From Verrucomicrobium sp. BvORR034 (GTDB taxonomy: Bacteria > Verrucomicrobiota > Verrucomicrobiia > Verrucomicrobiales > Verrucomicrobiaceae), in the NCBI RefSeq assembly GCF_000739635.1, contig NZ_BATQ01000127.1:1-54747 (forward strand): DNA of 54,747 bases, written 5' to 3'. The notes beneath the pieces are model-generated. The model did not search any database and was not told the origin of the DNA. It saw only the letters and a program-made list of their open reading frames with translations. How positions within the stretch are numbered: position 1 is the stretch's first letter; every line of letters begins with the position of its first letter. This document shows positions 23,624-32,026 of this stretch, in pieces. A program made the translations under genes and the position numbers.

Positions 23624-23673
23624 TCTCATTCGCAATGAGAAGGTCAGGGGTTCGAATCCCCTTATCTCCACCA
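23624..23673 (+). other. Attachment site (attR): 3' fragment of a tRNA-Ala(CGC) gene
   Basis: Anticodon arm TCTCA-TTCGCAA-TGAGA (23,624-23,640), variable loop AGGTC, T arm AGGGG-TTCGAAT-CCCCT (23,646-23,662), 3' acceptor strand TATCTCC, A73 and CCA. No D arm or 5' acceptor strand (GGGGATA expected) precedes it. The CGC anticodon and U at position 70, able to make the G3-U70 pair, both point to alanine. Such a truncated tRNA beside an integrase marks the right junction of an element inserted into a tRNA 3' end. Confidence 0.85.
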
Positions 23674-23715
23674 AGCCCCTCTTCGGGAATCTAAGCCGCC
23701 CCCCTCTCTCGCCAA

Positions 23716-24390
23716 ATGGTTTATCGACACATAGACCGGATAGCGACCCTCCTCGCTATGGCGTGGGCCATGACTTCCGCCTTGTCTGCCGCAGGCCCCA
23801 GCAGGCCCGTCGCTCAGGCCTATCAAGTCACCGAAGCTGACCGGCCAGTTCTTTCCCGGGCGACGGAATGGAGCCTCGATATGTTGCTGATGTTCCTGGA
23901 GGACTTGCGCCCAAAAGTGGCCCAGTCCGCGGACTATGAATCGATCCGTTTGATGTGCTTCAGCAGCCGGGGTTTTGTCTATGCTTTTCATGTCGTCCAA
24001 CCCCGGTCAAAAGGCGCAAAGCTCGAATGGACCGAGCATGATTTCAATTTTCGGAACCAACCCACCCGGTCTGGCAAGATCACGCTCAGCGAGACGGAGC
24101 GTCTGGCTCTGGTGAACAGCATCGATTCGCCAGCCTTCCGCACCGCGTTGGACGATGACAAACCAGTCTCCATTGGTCACCCCTACATGTACCTGGTAGA
24201 GATCATCGAGGCAGGAAGCTACCGAATCATCCGACGGGACACACCTGAGAGCAACTGGCAGGACCGGGGACTTTCAGGGTTCAATCAAGTGACTCGCTCC
24301 TTGATGAAACTTGCCAGGATTGCGAATCCAGATTGTCACGCGCCCATTCCGCCCGACCCGACGCCAGTGGGTGGGGCGGCAAAACCATAG
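23716..24390 (+). CDS. Secreted protein of unknown function (224 aa)
   Basis: First chromosomal gene after the element. A signal peptide is likely (residues 1-26, ending ALSAAG). The body has no recognised domain; its C terminus is Pro/Gly-rich. It may be an envelope protein. Nothing around it suggests a role. Confidence 0.6.
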   Translation: MVYRHIDRIATLLAMAWAMTSALSAAGPSRPVAQAYQVTEADRPVLSRATEWSLDMLLMFLEDLRPKVAQSADYESIRLMCFSSRGFVYAFHVVQPRSKGAKLEWTEHDFNFRNQPTRSGKITLSETERLALVNSIDSPAFRTALDDDKPVSIGHPYMYLVEIIEAGSYRIIRRDTPESNWQDRGLSGFNQVTRSLMKLARIANPDCHAPIPPDPTPVGGAAKP

Positions 24391-24479
24391 CACACCGTAT
24401 TCATCCAAGCAGGCCACCCTCCCGTTGCGCCAGCTCTTCGACTCGCCTACAGCTTGGGCAAAATGCTCCTTCCGTTTCG

Positions 24480-24884
24480 ATGAAGTTTCTCCTCAAGCAC
24501 ATTGCCGGATTCACCGCTTCGACCTTGCTTCTGAACGTGGTGACAGGGTTAGACGGCATTGGCCATGCCCTGGCGAGCAGTCAGGTCCCTTTGATTGGCG
24601 CCTCCTTCGCGTTGTCGGGAGTAGTTGCCATCTTGTTCGGCCTCACCATCCTCGCCCCGGTGGCATCCATTGCCAGCTATCTCGCGGAGCAGCGCCTATC
24701 GGTGCACTGGTCGTTGGAGCCGCTCGTGTTGTTGAGCGTACTACTGGGCTATGCCACGATTCCGCTGCTCCTCATAAGCCGGGGGCATCTCATCGTCACC
24801 GCCATCCTGCTGGTTTCGTTGTTTCTGCCAGCGCTTACGTATTACCTCGTGCTGCGCGCGCTGGGATTTCGGGAATACCTCTAG
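24480..24884 (+). CDS. Membrane protein of unknown function (134 aa)
   Basis: Four hydrophobic segments at about residues 5-25, 35-60, 75-95 and 100-125 predict a small four-span inner-membrane protein. The ATG at 24,480 is chosen because the frame from 24,333 reads through Pro/Ser/Arg-rich noncoding-like sequence and overlaps the previous gene. Confidence 0.6.
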   Translation: MKFLLKHIAGFTASTLLLNVVTGLDGIGHALASSQVPLIGASFALSGVVAILFGLTILAPVASIASYLAEQRLSVHWSLEPLVLLSVLLGYATIPLLLISRGHLIVTAILLVSLFLPALTYYLVLRALGFREYL

Positions 24885-24902
24885 GCTGGCTCACAGCCCC
24901 GT

Positions 24903-25126
24903 AGAACCTGTTTGGATAAAAACGCTGGGTGTGTTGCGAGGCATTTTGAGTCTGGACAAGGCGCGAAGAGGGCGTGAATCGAGATTCACAACCGATGAGC
25001 AACGCAGTCCAGGCTCAAAAGGACCCCAACCCGGAGGGGGCAGTTCTCAGGCTCGGCGAAGCCGCTTTTATCTCATTCCCTTAGTTGAACCTGCCACACC
25101 CGGATGTTTTTATCCAAACAGGTTCT
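24903..25126. mobile_element. MITE-like element with long terminal inverted repeats (224 bp)
   Basis: The two ends are perfect inverted repeats of 21 bp (starting AGAACCTGTTTGGATAAA at the left), extended by a matching GGGTGTG / CACACCC after a short mismatch. Inside are nested inverted repeats: TTTTGAG-T-CTGGAC with GTCCAG-G-CTCAAAA, and GTGAATC-ga-GATTCAC at the centre. No coding frame is convincing. The structure fits a non-autonomous transposable element or a large palindromic repeat. No clear target-site duplication is seen. Confidence 0.7.
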
Positions 25127-25159
25127 TGGGTCCGCAGGCCTCACCCCAATGGGTCGCAA

Positions 25160-25621
25160 CTACTTGCCCGAGTTGCCCCAGCGCTGGTTGGTGGGAGACC
25201 CGCTCGGCCCGCCGTAAATGGCGGTGATGTCCCCCTGCCCTTCTGGGCATCTGGCCGAATCACGACCATTGCGATACTCTCCCGCCACCACCTTGTCATC
25301 AATAGCCAGACGAGGCTCGTCATAGTGCAGCCACGTGCGATACACCGTGGAGTCCCAGTCGCGCGGGTGAGGAATCAACTTCCACTCTGGATCCCGCATG
25401 CGTACCTTGCCACGAGAAACCAGAGTCTCTGGGTGATCGGGATCACAGGAGATCCAGCTGTTGTAACGGACCTGCCCCGGACCTGAAGCCACCCCGGAAT
25501 CACAGCAGGTGCAACTGATGCCCGCAACCGCAGCGCCAGACAACGCAACGAGGGTGAAGATCTTCTTCCAAGCAGGACCCGACAGCGGCAAATGGCGAAG
25601 CGACGAGAAAGGCATCCTCAT
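25160..25621 (-). CDS. Putative lipoprotein of unknown function (153 aa)
   Basis: After a basic N terminus with a hydrophobic stretch (KKIFTLVALSGAAVAG), the sequence ISC at residues 35-37 could be a lipobox Cys, followed by CTCC. The remainder is polar and not assigned. It may be an outer-membrane lipoprotein. Confidence 0.5.
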   Translation of the reverse strand: MRMPFSSLRHLPLSGPAWKKIFTLVALSGAAVAGISCTCCDSGVASGPGQVRYNSWISCDPDHPETLVSRGKVRMRDPEWKLIPHPRDWDSTVYRTWLHYDEPRLAIDDKVVAGEYRNGRDSARCPEGQGDITAIYGGPSGSPTNQRWGNSGK

Positions 25622-25691
25622 GAAACCCAGTGTGCGTCAATCCGTTGCAAAAGTGGAGCAAAAACATCCAAAGGCAGGGTCGTCCGGTCAA

Positions 25692-25913
25692 TCAACTCGC
25701 CCGGGCCGCGAGGAGTTCCTCAGTGACGGTCCCACCTGCCGCCGGAGACACCGAGACATCGCGGATGCTTGCCACCAGATCCGAACGATAGGAAGCAACC
25801 CACCCCTTGGACGGACCGCGGAAAAACATGATCAGCTCACCAATGCGGGTGTAGCCCTCAGCGGTCACATGGCCTGACCCGCCGGAAGTTAGGAGAACTT
25901 GGTACAACTTCAT
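25692..25913 (-). CDS. Hypothetical small protein (73 aa)
   Basis: The ATG at 25,913 (MKLYQVLLTSGG) is preferred to one at 25,937. The sequence reads like a compact cytoplasmic domain with a basic, aromatic middle (LIMFFRGPSKGWVASYRSDLV). No family is recognised. Confidence 0.5.
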   Translation of the reverse strand: MKLYQVLLTSGGSGHVTAEGYTRIGELIMFFRGPSKGWVASYRSDLVASIRDVSVSPAAGGTVTEELLAARAS

Positions 25914-26013
25914 GCCCGCGATTCGAATTTGCCCCACTCACTGGATGGGTGGCGAAGTCATTTTTTTCGCTCAGGAAACTCACTCACTCTGGACCCGCCA
26001 GAATACCCCCATC

Positions 26014-26682
26014 TCACCAAGTCTGCTGCAACGTCACCTTGTGCGTCTGGCTGTGCTCTACCAGCTTGGCAAAAATCTCTGCCACTTTCCGGTTCGCTGC
26101 GGCATACTCATGCTCGGCATCCTCCGCACTCACGCGATAGGGCGGCGGAAGGGTGATCACCACGAGGCGGTCTCCACCCGCGTCTCCGTCCAGAGTGGGC
26201 GTGGTTTCAATCAGCTTCAAGGCCGCAGCGAGATCCAGTTCCTTGCCACTCTCATAGATCGCACCATCTGCCCCCAGCCGCAGATGCGGTGGCTTCATCC
26301 CCTCAGGTGGCATGGCAAACTTCCACACTTTCTTCTCCGCACGGGGCGGCAACGTCAAGGCCACTTCGGCAGGAGCCACCCAGAAGCAGTTCACGAAGCT
26401 ATCGTCCATGTCCTCGATGCTGTCATTGTAGGTGGCCGACAGCACCTGGATCTGCTCTGGCAGGTTGGGATACACCGTCAGCAGGAAGGTCCGCTGTGTT
26501 GCATCCGGTTTCAATTCCCCGCTTTTGGCAATCTCCAGCTGCTGGGCGGCTGAAAGTCGGATGCGCACCGTGCCCACAAACACCTCCTGGGTGCTGGAGT
26601 TGTAGGGGTATCCATCTGCCTTCACCTCAGCAGTTCCGAGGCTCAATGCGAAGAGGATAATGGAGGCCGCAATCGCTTTCAT
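26014..26682 (-). CDS. Secreted protein of unknown function (222 aa)
   Basis: Signal peptide at residues 1-22 (AASIILFALSLGTAEVKA). The mature part is beta-rich in the first half and helical at the end (a long Glu/Ala/Lys-rich helix from about 180). No domain is recognised. It is transcribed divergently from the esterase gene. Confidence 0.6.
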   Translation of the reverse strand: MKAIAASIILFALSLGTAEVKADGYPYNSSTQEVFVGTVRIRLSAAQQLEIAKSGELKPDATQRTFLLTVYPNLPEQIQVLSATYNDSIEDMDDSFVNCFWVAPAEVALTLPPRAEKKVWKFAMPPEGMKPPHLRLGADGAIYESGKELDLAAALKLIETTPTLDGDAGGDRLVVITLPPPYRVSAEDAEHEYAAANRKVAEIFAKLVEHSQTHKVTLQQTW

Positions 26683-26842
26683 GACAGCAGAATTGAGAGT
26701 TCAGACACCCGGCACCAAAAACAACTTTCTCATGCTATCACCAAGCACAACCTCTGAGGAAGCAGCAATTTTGCGCGACATCGCCCCAGCCCGCCCTTCC
26801 GGTTCTGAGAAGGAACAGGAGCCTGCCGCCGTATTTTCCACG

Positions 26843-27952
26843 ATGCTCCGACTGCTCCCCCTCATCGCTGCCACTAGCCTCGTCGCCCACGCCCACGCCG
26901 CTGCAGACAACCCTCTCGGCACCCCAGCGCGGCTGGACCCCTTCAAGCCTCTGGAAGTCCGCGCTCCCAACGGCAGCAACAGGCCAGCGACCACGCCAGC
27001 AGAATGGAAACCTCGCCGACTGGAGATTCTAAAAGCAGCCCAGTCTGTGATGGGTCCGCTGCCGGATGCCAGCAAACGCTGTCCGTTGGACGTGCGGATC
27101 GAGGACCAGTCGGATGAAGGAAACTACATCCGCCAGCGCATCACCTACCAGTCTGAGCCTGGCAGCCGCACCCCCGCCTATCTGTGCGTACCCAAGACGG
27201 CCCTGCAATCCGGAAGCCAATCCACCTACCCGGCGGTACTGTGCCTCCACCCCACCGACAACCAGGTGGGTTATGGCGTCGTCGTGGGTCTGGGAGGCAA
27301 GGCCAACCGTCAGTACGCCAGCGAACTCGCGGCCCGTGGCTTTGTCACCATTGCTCCAAACTATCCGCATCTGGCCAGCTACACTCCGGATCTCAAAGCT
27401 CTGGGCTACGAAAGTGGCACCATGAAGGCGATCTGGGACAACATGCGGGCTCTGGATGTGCTCGACAGCCTTCCGTATGTAAGTCGCGGACGCTACGGGG
27501 CCGTGGGCCATTCACTGGGTGGGCACAATTCCATTTACACCGCCGTGTTCGATCCACGGATCCAGGTTGTGGTCAGCTCCTGTGGTCTGGACTCCTACCG
27601 CGACTACAAGAATGGCGACCTCCGGGGCTGGACCCAAGAACGCTACATGCCCCGCATGGCCCAATACCTGGGCCGGCCGCAGGATGTGCCGTTTGATTTC
27701 CCTGAACTCCTCGCCGTGCTGGCCCCACGCCATGTCCTCATTTCAGCTCCCATGCGGGACAGCAATTTCAAATGGGACAGCGTGGATCGGGTCGCTGCCG
27801 CCGCACGCGACGTGTACCGCCTTCACAACGCAGCGGATCACCTGCAGGTGATCCACCCAGAATGCGACCACGACTTCCCCAATGAAGCCCGTGAGCAGGC
27901 GTACAAGCTCTTCGAAACGCTGCGGGAAGCAAAGAGCGGCCCCGCTTCGTAA
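26843..27952 (+). CDS. Secreted alpha/beta-hydrolase, acetyl-esterase/dienelactone-hydrolase type (369 aa)
   Basis: A signal peptide follows the ATG at 26,843 (LLPLIAATSLVAHAHA); a longer frame from 26,660 has a non-coding-like N terminus. The nucleophile is S224 in VGHSLGG. The acid is probably the Asp in SAPMRDSNF, and the catalytic His lies in HPECDHDFP near the C terminus. A CLHPT strand at about 134-138 marks the oxyanion-hole region. Substrate is unknown; in this kind of host such enzymes often act on acetylated or methyl-esterified polysaccharides. Confidence 0.75.
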   Translation: MLRLLPLIAATSLVAHAHAAADNPLGTPARLDPFKPLEVRAPNGSNRPATTPAEWKPRRLEILKAAQSVMGPLPDASKRCPLDVRIEDQSDEGNYIRQRITYQSEPGSRTPAYLCVPKTALQSGSQSTYPAVLCLHPTDNQVGYGVVVGLGGKANRQYASELAARGFVTIAPNYPHLASYTPDLKALGYESGTMKAIWDNMRALDVLDSLPYVSRGRYGAVGHSLGGHNSIYTAVFDPRIQVVVSSCGLDSYRDYKNGDLRGWTQERYMPRMAQYLGRPQDVPFDFPELLAVLAPRHVLISAPMRDSNFKWDSVDRVAAAARDVYRLHNAADHLQVIHPECDHDFPNEAREQAYKLFETLREAKSGPAS

Positions 27953-27973
27953 GGAACTAGAGGACCAACCACC

Positions 27974-30016
27974 TCACGCGAACTCGAAGTCACCGCGACG
28001 TGCACGCCACAGCATGTAGATCACGACCAGCAACGCGCTCACGAGCATCCCACGCCACGCCCAGGCGGGCACCCGCCAGGGTTCCGGAGTAGTCACCACA
28101 AAGATCGGAGACGGTTCGGAGAATTTTCCATCGCGGTCCACACCGCGCACTCGCATCTCGTACTGGGAGGCGGGGCGCAGGGCCAGCACCTTCACGACCA
28201 CCTTGTCATTGTCACCGGAAACCGTCTTCCAATGGTTCACCCGGTTCCAAGTTTTGATGAAGAGGTTGCTTCTCTCATCTTTGGACATGGAGGCAGTCTC
28301 CAGAGCCCAGCCCGCGGGAGCCACACCGGGCTTCTTCCAGGCGATGGTGAAGTTTGAAGTTTCACGATCCACCAGTTCCACACTGTTCACACGGTCCAGA
28401 TGCGGGTTGATAGAGCTGGAAGGCATCGGGAGGCCTTCCGTCGCCAGATACGCGGCCAAGGCACTCTGCACATTGTTAAGCGGGGCGCGGGGTGTATCCG
28501 AGGGAGCGCTTCTACGCACGGGAGTAGCGGCCGGACTGGGGGCCACTGCCACAGGGGCAACTGCGGGCGTTACTGCCACGGGAGATGCCGTCGGTGCCGG
28601 GTCAGGCTGCGAATCGCCGGTTGAAGGAGTCACCGGAGCAGCAGGGGCGGCCGCCACGACGGGAGGCGCAGGAGCAGCGTCAGGAGCGGCCAGTTCACGA
28701 ACGTACGATTTGAGGGTGACCACCGACTCCGATGCGCCCCCGATGATGCGCAGGTCGCTGATGACGTTGCCCAGAGACTCACTCTTCAGGAAGACCTTCA
28801 CGCTGCGCTGTTGGCCGGGCTCCAGACGCAGGGCCTGACCAGAAAACTCTGACACGTACGGATTGCGAGCCTGCACTTCCACCACCAGCAGTTCTCCACC
28901 GGTATTGGCCAGAATGATGTCGCGGCTGGTCGCCTTGCGCTGGGTCACCTGTCCGAAGTCCAAGGTACCCTTTTCTGGAGAAACCACCTTCAGCTCAGCT
29001 GGCTTGGGCCGGGACTGCACCGCAACTTTCTCGGACACGCCGTCTGCCTCCACCACCACTTCGCCAAGAAACTGGGGCACATCGGTGGCAGGCAGTTGCA
29101 GCAGCACCTCAGCCTTCTGCTGCGGTGGAATCTCCAGTGTCGCCGGGGCTAGGAGCCGGATGGGGAACTTGATGGTCACCTTCATCGGATCTGAGCGCCC
29201 ATTGACCAGGGTCAGAATCCCTGAGCGCACCCCCGTGGTGCGATTGTAGTCCAAGGTCAGATATCCAGGGCTTACCGTCAGAGCGCGCAACCCTTCACCA
29301 AACAGGGTCAGCTTGCTGGTCTTCACACCAGGTTGAAGTTCGATCTCATGCCGCACCTCACCCGGACGCACCGGCTTGAAGATCAGTTGGAAATCCACGG
29401 TATCCCCCGGGTTCACCTCCAGTGTGGGCGGGCCAGACCAGCCCTCGCTCCACACCATGTTCATGCGATAGGGTGCCCGTCCCATATTCCGCACGGAAAC
29501 AGTGCCGGATGCCTCACCGCCCAGAAACACCCTGCCAAACGACGGCATTTTGACGATGGAAAGGATCGGCTCCATGCGCTGTCCGCGCAGCGTGACCGTG
29601 GCCGGCGCGGAGAAAGGGCCGCCATCCACCCGCACCGAGTAGGTAAAGCGATCCGTCAGGGACGCCTGTTCCCCAGCATGGGTGTAGGTGATGAGGGACT
29701 TGTTGGATTCGCGTGGATGCGGGCGCAGGTTGGTCAGCGTGCCATGCTCCGGAAGCTGACGAACCACGAAGTCGGCCTGCTTCAGGGTTCCAACGGTCCC
29801 AATCAGTTCAATATCAACAGCATTCCCGGCCACAAAGCTGGCCGACACATCACGGGCCTCAGGAATGAAAACGTCGTCCTTGCTGCGCTTGCCGTCCCCC
29901 GCCCTTAGTTTCACATCCGCCAGGGCCATGCCAGAGGTCAGAGCAGTGAGGGCAAGCAGCATCCCACCCATGCGGGCAGCGCGAGACCAAGGCAGAAGTA
30001 CGGACAAAGAAATCAT
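27974..30016 (-). CDS. Large exported surface protein with Ig-like/HYDIN-type repeats, FN3-like domain and C-terminal anchor (680 aa)
   Basis: A signal peptide is followed by several beta-sandwich repeats (about residues 140-440) with the pattern LDFGQVTQRKATSRDIILANTGGELL, which recalls ASPM-SPD2-Hydin/choice-of-anchor repeats. A Pro/Ala-rich linker covers about 450-520. An FN3-like unit follows (NFTIAWKKPG, then ALRPASQYEMRVRGVDRDGKFSEPS). At the end come one transmembrane helix (AWRGMLVSALLVVIYMLWRA) and a basic/acidic tail. The ATG at 30,016 is preferred over a GTG at 30,043. Confidence 0.65.
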   Translation of the reverse strand: MISLSVLLPWSRAARMGGMLLALTALTSGMALADVKLRAGDGKRSKDDVFIPEARDVSASFVAGNAVDIELIGTVGTLKQADFVVRQLPEHGTLTNLRPHPRESNKSLITYTHAGEQASLTDRFTYSVRVDGGPFSAPATVTLRGQRMEPILSIVKMPSFGRVFLGGEASGTVSVRNMGRAPYRMNMVWSEGWSGPPTLEVNPGDTVDFQLIFKPVRPGEVRHEIELQPGVKTSKLTLFGEGLRALTVSPGYLTLDYNRTTGVRSGILTLVNGRSDPMKVTIKFPIRLLAPATLEIPPQQKAEVLLQLPATDVPQFLGEVVVEADGVSEKVAVQSRPKPAELKVVSPEKGTLDFGQVTQRKATSRDIILANTGGELLVVEVQARNPYVSEFSGQALRLEPGQQRSVKVFLKSESLGNVISDLRIIGGASESVVTLKSYVRELAAPDAAPAPPVVAAAPAAPVTPSTGDSQPDPAPTASPVAVTPAVAPVAVAPSPAATPVRRSAPSDTPRAPLNNVQSALAAYLATEGLPMPSSSINPHLDRVNSVELVDRETSNFTIAWKKPGVAPAGWALETASMSKDERSNLFIKTWNRVNHWKTVSGDNDKVVVKVLALRPASQYEMRVRGVDRDGKFSEPSPIFVVTTPEPWRVPAWAWRGMLVSALLVVIYMLWRARRGDFEFA

Positions 30017-30096
30017 GTGGGCCAGGATAAGGGTGGCTGGCACACCAGGAGGACGCCAGCAAAAATAATCATCCGGACCGACATCATGAATCAGAA

Positions 30097-31353
30097 TCAG
30101 CCGTTCGGCAAGGCATACCCTTGCAGACGCCGACGGACGAAGTCGAGCGCCGTCTGACTGGTGAGAATCTTAAATCGCTCCCGCTCACCCCGAAACCAGC
30201 GCTTCCGCACCTCCACAGGAGCGCCCTTGGACGCAAGCGCGATAAACACCGTGCCGGTGGGTTTCTCCGGGGTTCCCCCGGTGGGTCCAGCGATTCCCGT
30301 CACCGCCACGGCATGATCTGCGCCGCTGATGCGGAGGCATCCCTCCGCCATGGCGGCCGCTACGGGTTCACTGACTGCCCCATGTTCCTTGATCAATTCT
30401 GCGGGCACACCCAAGTGCTGGGTCTTGGCCTCATTGGCATAGGTCACCAGGCCGTGGCCCAGTACCGCGGAGGCACCGCTCACATTTGTGACGCGATGAG
30501 CGATGAAGCCGCCGGTGCAGCTCTCCGCCGTGGCGAGCCACTCCCCGCGCTCCTTCAGCAGGTCCACCACCACCTCTTCCACGAGGCGACGGTCATCAGA
30601 AACCAGGAACTCGCCCAGTTTCTCCCGACAGAAGACTCCGGCACGCTCAAGAGCCCTGGCGGGTCCATTTACCCGCACATCCACATCGCCCTTGCCCAGG
30701 CAATACCCGATTTCCAGGTCGCCAATGGCTTCCAGGCCCTCCTGGAGTGCCATGGAAATATCCGATTCACCAATCCCGGTAAATTTGAAGTAGCGGCACT
30801 GCATGTCCGTGCCCCCTGGCAGCATGCCCCGTAGGATGGGCTCCACCAGTTCCGTCATCATCGGCTTCAGTTCCCGGGGAGGTCCAGGCAGAAGAAACAG
30901 CGTGCAGTCCAGACCTTTGGGAGTACCCAGACTTGCGGGCAGATGCAATCCCGGAGCAGTGCCATGAGGATTGGCCAGCACATGAGCCCCTTTCACCACC
31001 AAGGCCTGTCGTTGATTGTGCTCATTTACCCCCTTGCCCGAGCGGGCAAAGATCGCCTCCAGCACCTTCATCACTTCCGGATCAGTCTCAAGGGTCAGCC
31101 CCAGCACTCCAGCGGCTGCCTCTCTGGAGACATCGTCCGAAGTCGGGCCCAGCCCTCCGGTGATGATCACGACGTCTGAACGGCGCACCGCATCATTGAG
31201 CGCGTCCTCAATGGCCATGCCATCCGGCACAATCGTGGCGCGCTGCACGAGCACACCCAGATCAACCAAGCGCTGGCCCAGCCAGGCGGCGTTGGTGTTG
31301 ACGACATCGCCAATGAGCAGTTCCGTGCCCGTGTTGATGAGCTCCAACCTCAT
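30097..31353 (-). CDS. cinA: CinA-family protein (nicotinamide-nucleotide amidohydrolase type)
   Basis: The N-terminal COG1058/MoCF-like domain has ELINTGTELLIGDVVNTNA and ITGGLGPTSDD (about residues 3-75). The C-terminal PncC/CinA domain has TAESCTGGFIAHRVTNVSGAS and VTGIAGPTGGTPEKPTGTVFIAL (about 260-380). It has both domains, at 418 aa. CinA proteins are linked to NMN deamidation in NAD recycling and, in some bacteria, to competence. The start is 5 nt after the rsfS stop, so the two form an operon. Confidence 0.93.
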   Translation of the reverse strand: MRLELINTGTELLIGDVVNTNAAWLGQRLVDLGVLVQRATIVPDGMAIEDALNDAVRRSDVVIITGGLGPTSDDVSREAAAGVLGLTLETDPEVMKVLEAIFARSGKGVNEHNQRQALVVKGAHVLANPHGTAPGLHLPASLGTPKGLDCTLFLLPGPPRELKPMMTELVEPILRGMLPGGTDMQCRYFKFTGIGESDISMALQEGLEAIGDLEIGYCLGKGDVDVRVNGPARALERAGVFCREKLGEFLVSDDRRLVEEVVVDLLKERGEWLATAESCTGGFIAHRVTNVSGASAVLGHGLVTYANEAKTQHLGVPAELIKEHGAVSEPVAAAMAEGCLRISGADHAVAVTGIAGPTGGTPEKPTGTVFIALASKGAPVEVRKRWFRGERERFKILTSQTALDFVRRRLQGYALPNG

Positions 31354-31358
31354 GCCGA

Positions 31359-31895
31359 CTACTTACGCGCGGCTTTCTTGGCAGGAGCCTTCTTTACAGG
31401 GGCTTTTTTGGCGGCAGCTTTCTTGGCAGGAGCGGCGGCCTTTTTGGCAGGCGCAGCCGCTTTCTTGGCCTTGGGCGCCGGAGCGGCGGCCGCTGGCACA
31501 GCCGGCTGCCAGGCCACCCGGGGCGCATCGCCCCAGAGTTCTTCCAGGGCGTAGAAGTCGCGTTTTTCCTTGTGGAAGACGTGCACCATCACATCCCCGT
31601 AGTGCAGGATGATCCAGAGACTTTCCATCTTCTCATCCACGGCGATGGGCTTGCGATTGTGCTCCACCCAAAAACGGTCTTTCACCTCGTTGCGAATGGC
31701 CTTGAGGTGCGGCATCGAGGTCGCGGTGCAGATCACGAAGTAATCCGCCACAGGCGAGATTCCCTGCACGTCCATGATCACGATGTCTTCCGCCTTCTTG
31801 TCATCGGCGAACGTGGCGGCCGCAAAGGCCATCTCCTCCTCATCGGAGCGTTGAGAGGTGAGGATCGTTGCCTTTTTTACAGCTTTTTTTGCCAT
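31359..31895 (-). CDS. rsfS: Ribosomal silencing factor RsfS with Lys/Ala/Pro-rich tail
   Basis: Residues 20-125 are a typical RsfS/DUF143 domain: DIVIMDVQGISPVADYFVICTA, then SLWIILHYGDVMVHVFHKEKRDFYALEELWGDAP. RsfS binds ribosomal protein L14 and blocks subunit joining in starvation. Unusually, a tail of about 45 residues follows with repeats of AAAPAKK and KKAP, like a histone H1 C terminus. The N terminus also begins with a basic KKAVKK stretch. Normal length is about 105-130 aa, here 178. Confidence 0.92.
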   Translation of the reverse strand: MAKKAVKKATILTSQRSDEEEMAFAAATFADDKKAEDIVIMDVQGISPVADYFVICTATSMPHLKAIRNEVKDRFWVEHNRKPIAVDEKMESLWIILHYGDVMVHVFHKEKRDFYALEELWGDAPRVAWQPAVPAAAAPAPKAKKAAAPAKKAAAPAKKAAAKKAPVKKAPAKKAARK

Positions 31896-32026
31896 GGTCG
31901 AGGGATTGTGAGCCAGTTAGTGCCCAGTTGCAACCCAAACCGCGCCCCACCAACGACTTCCACCCCCACCCACCAACTCAAAGTTCTCTCTCCTTTTCCC
32001 TTACCTCTCTCCCCTTGACCCTCGCC

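Larger units (their letters stand above)
1..23673. mobile_element. Integrated phage-like element (right part; left end outside window)
   Basis: The segment is bounded on the right by a tRNA 3'-end fragment next to a tyrosine integrase gene. It contains terminase subunits, a ParB-like protein, a sliding-clamp homologue, a divergent repressor-type control region, P-loop replication ATPases and many small unknown genes with ATGA overlaps. Gene style changes abruptly to ordinary chromosomal genes after 23,673. No portal, capsid, tail, lysis or conjugation gene is recognisable, so a complete phage, a satellite and a phage-plasmid all remain possible. The left attachment site and the intact tRNA gene are expected upstream of base 1. 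Confidence 0.85.

Noticed and set aside
23590-23673. Complete functional tRNA gene
   Set aside because: The sequence 5' of the anticodon arm has no D arm or matching 5' acceptor strand, so only a 3' fragment is present.
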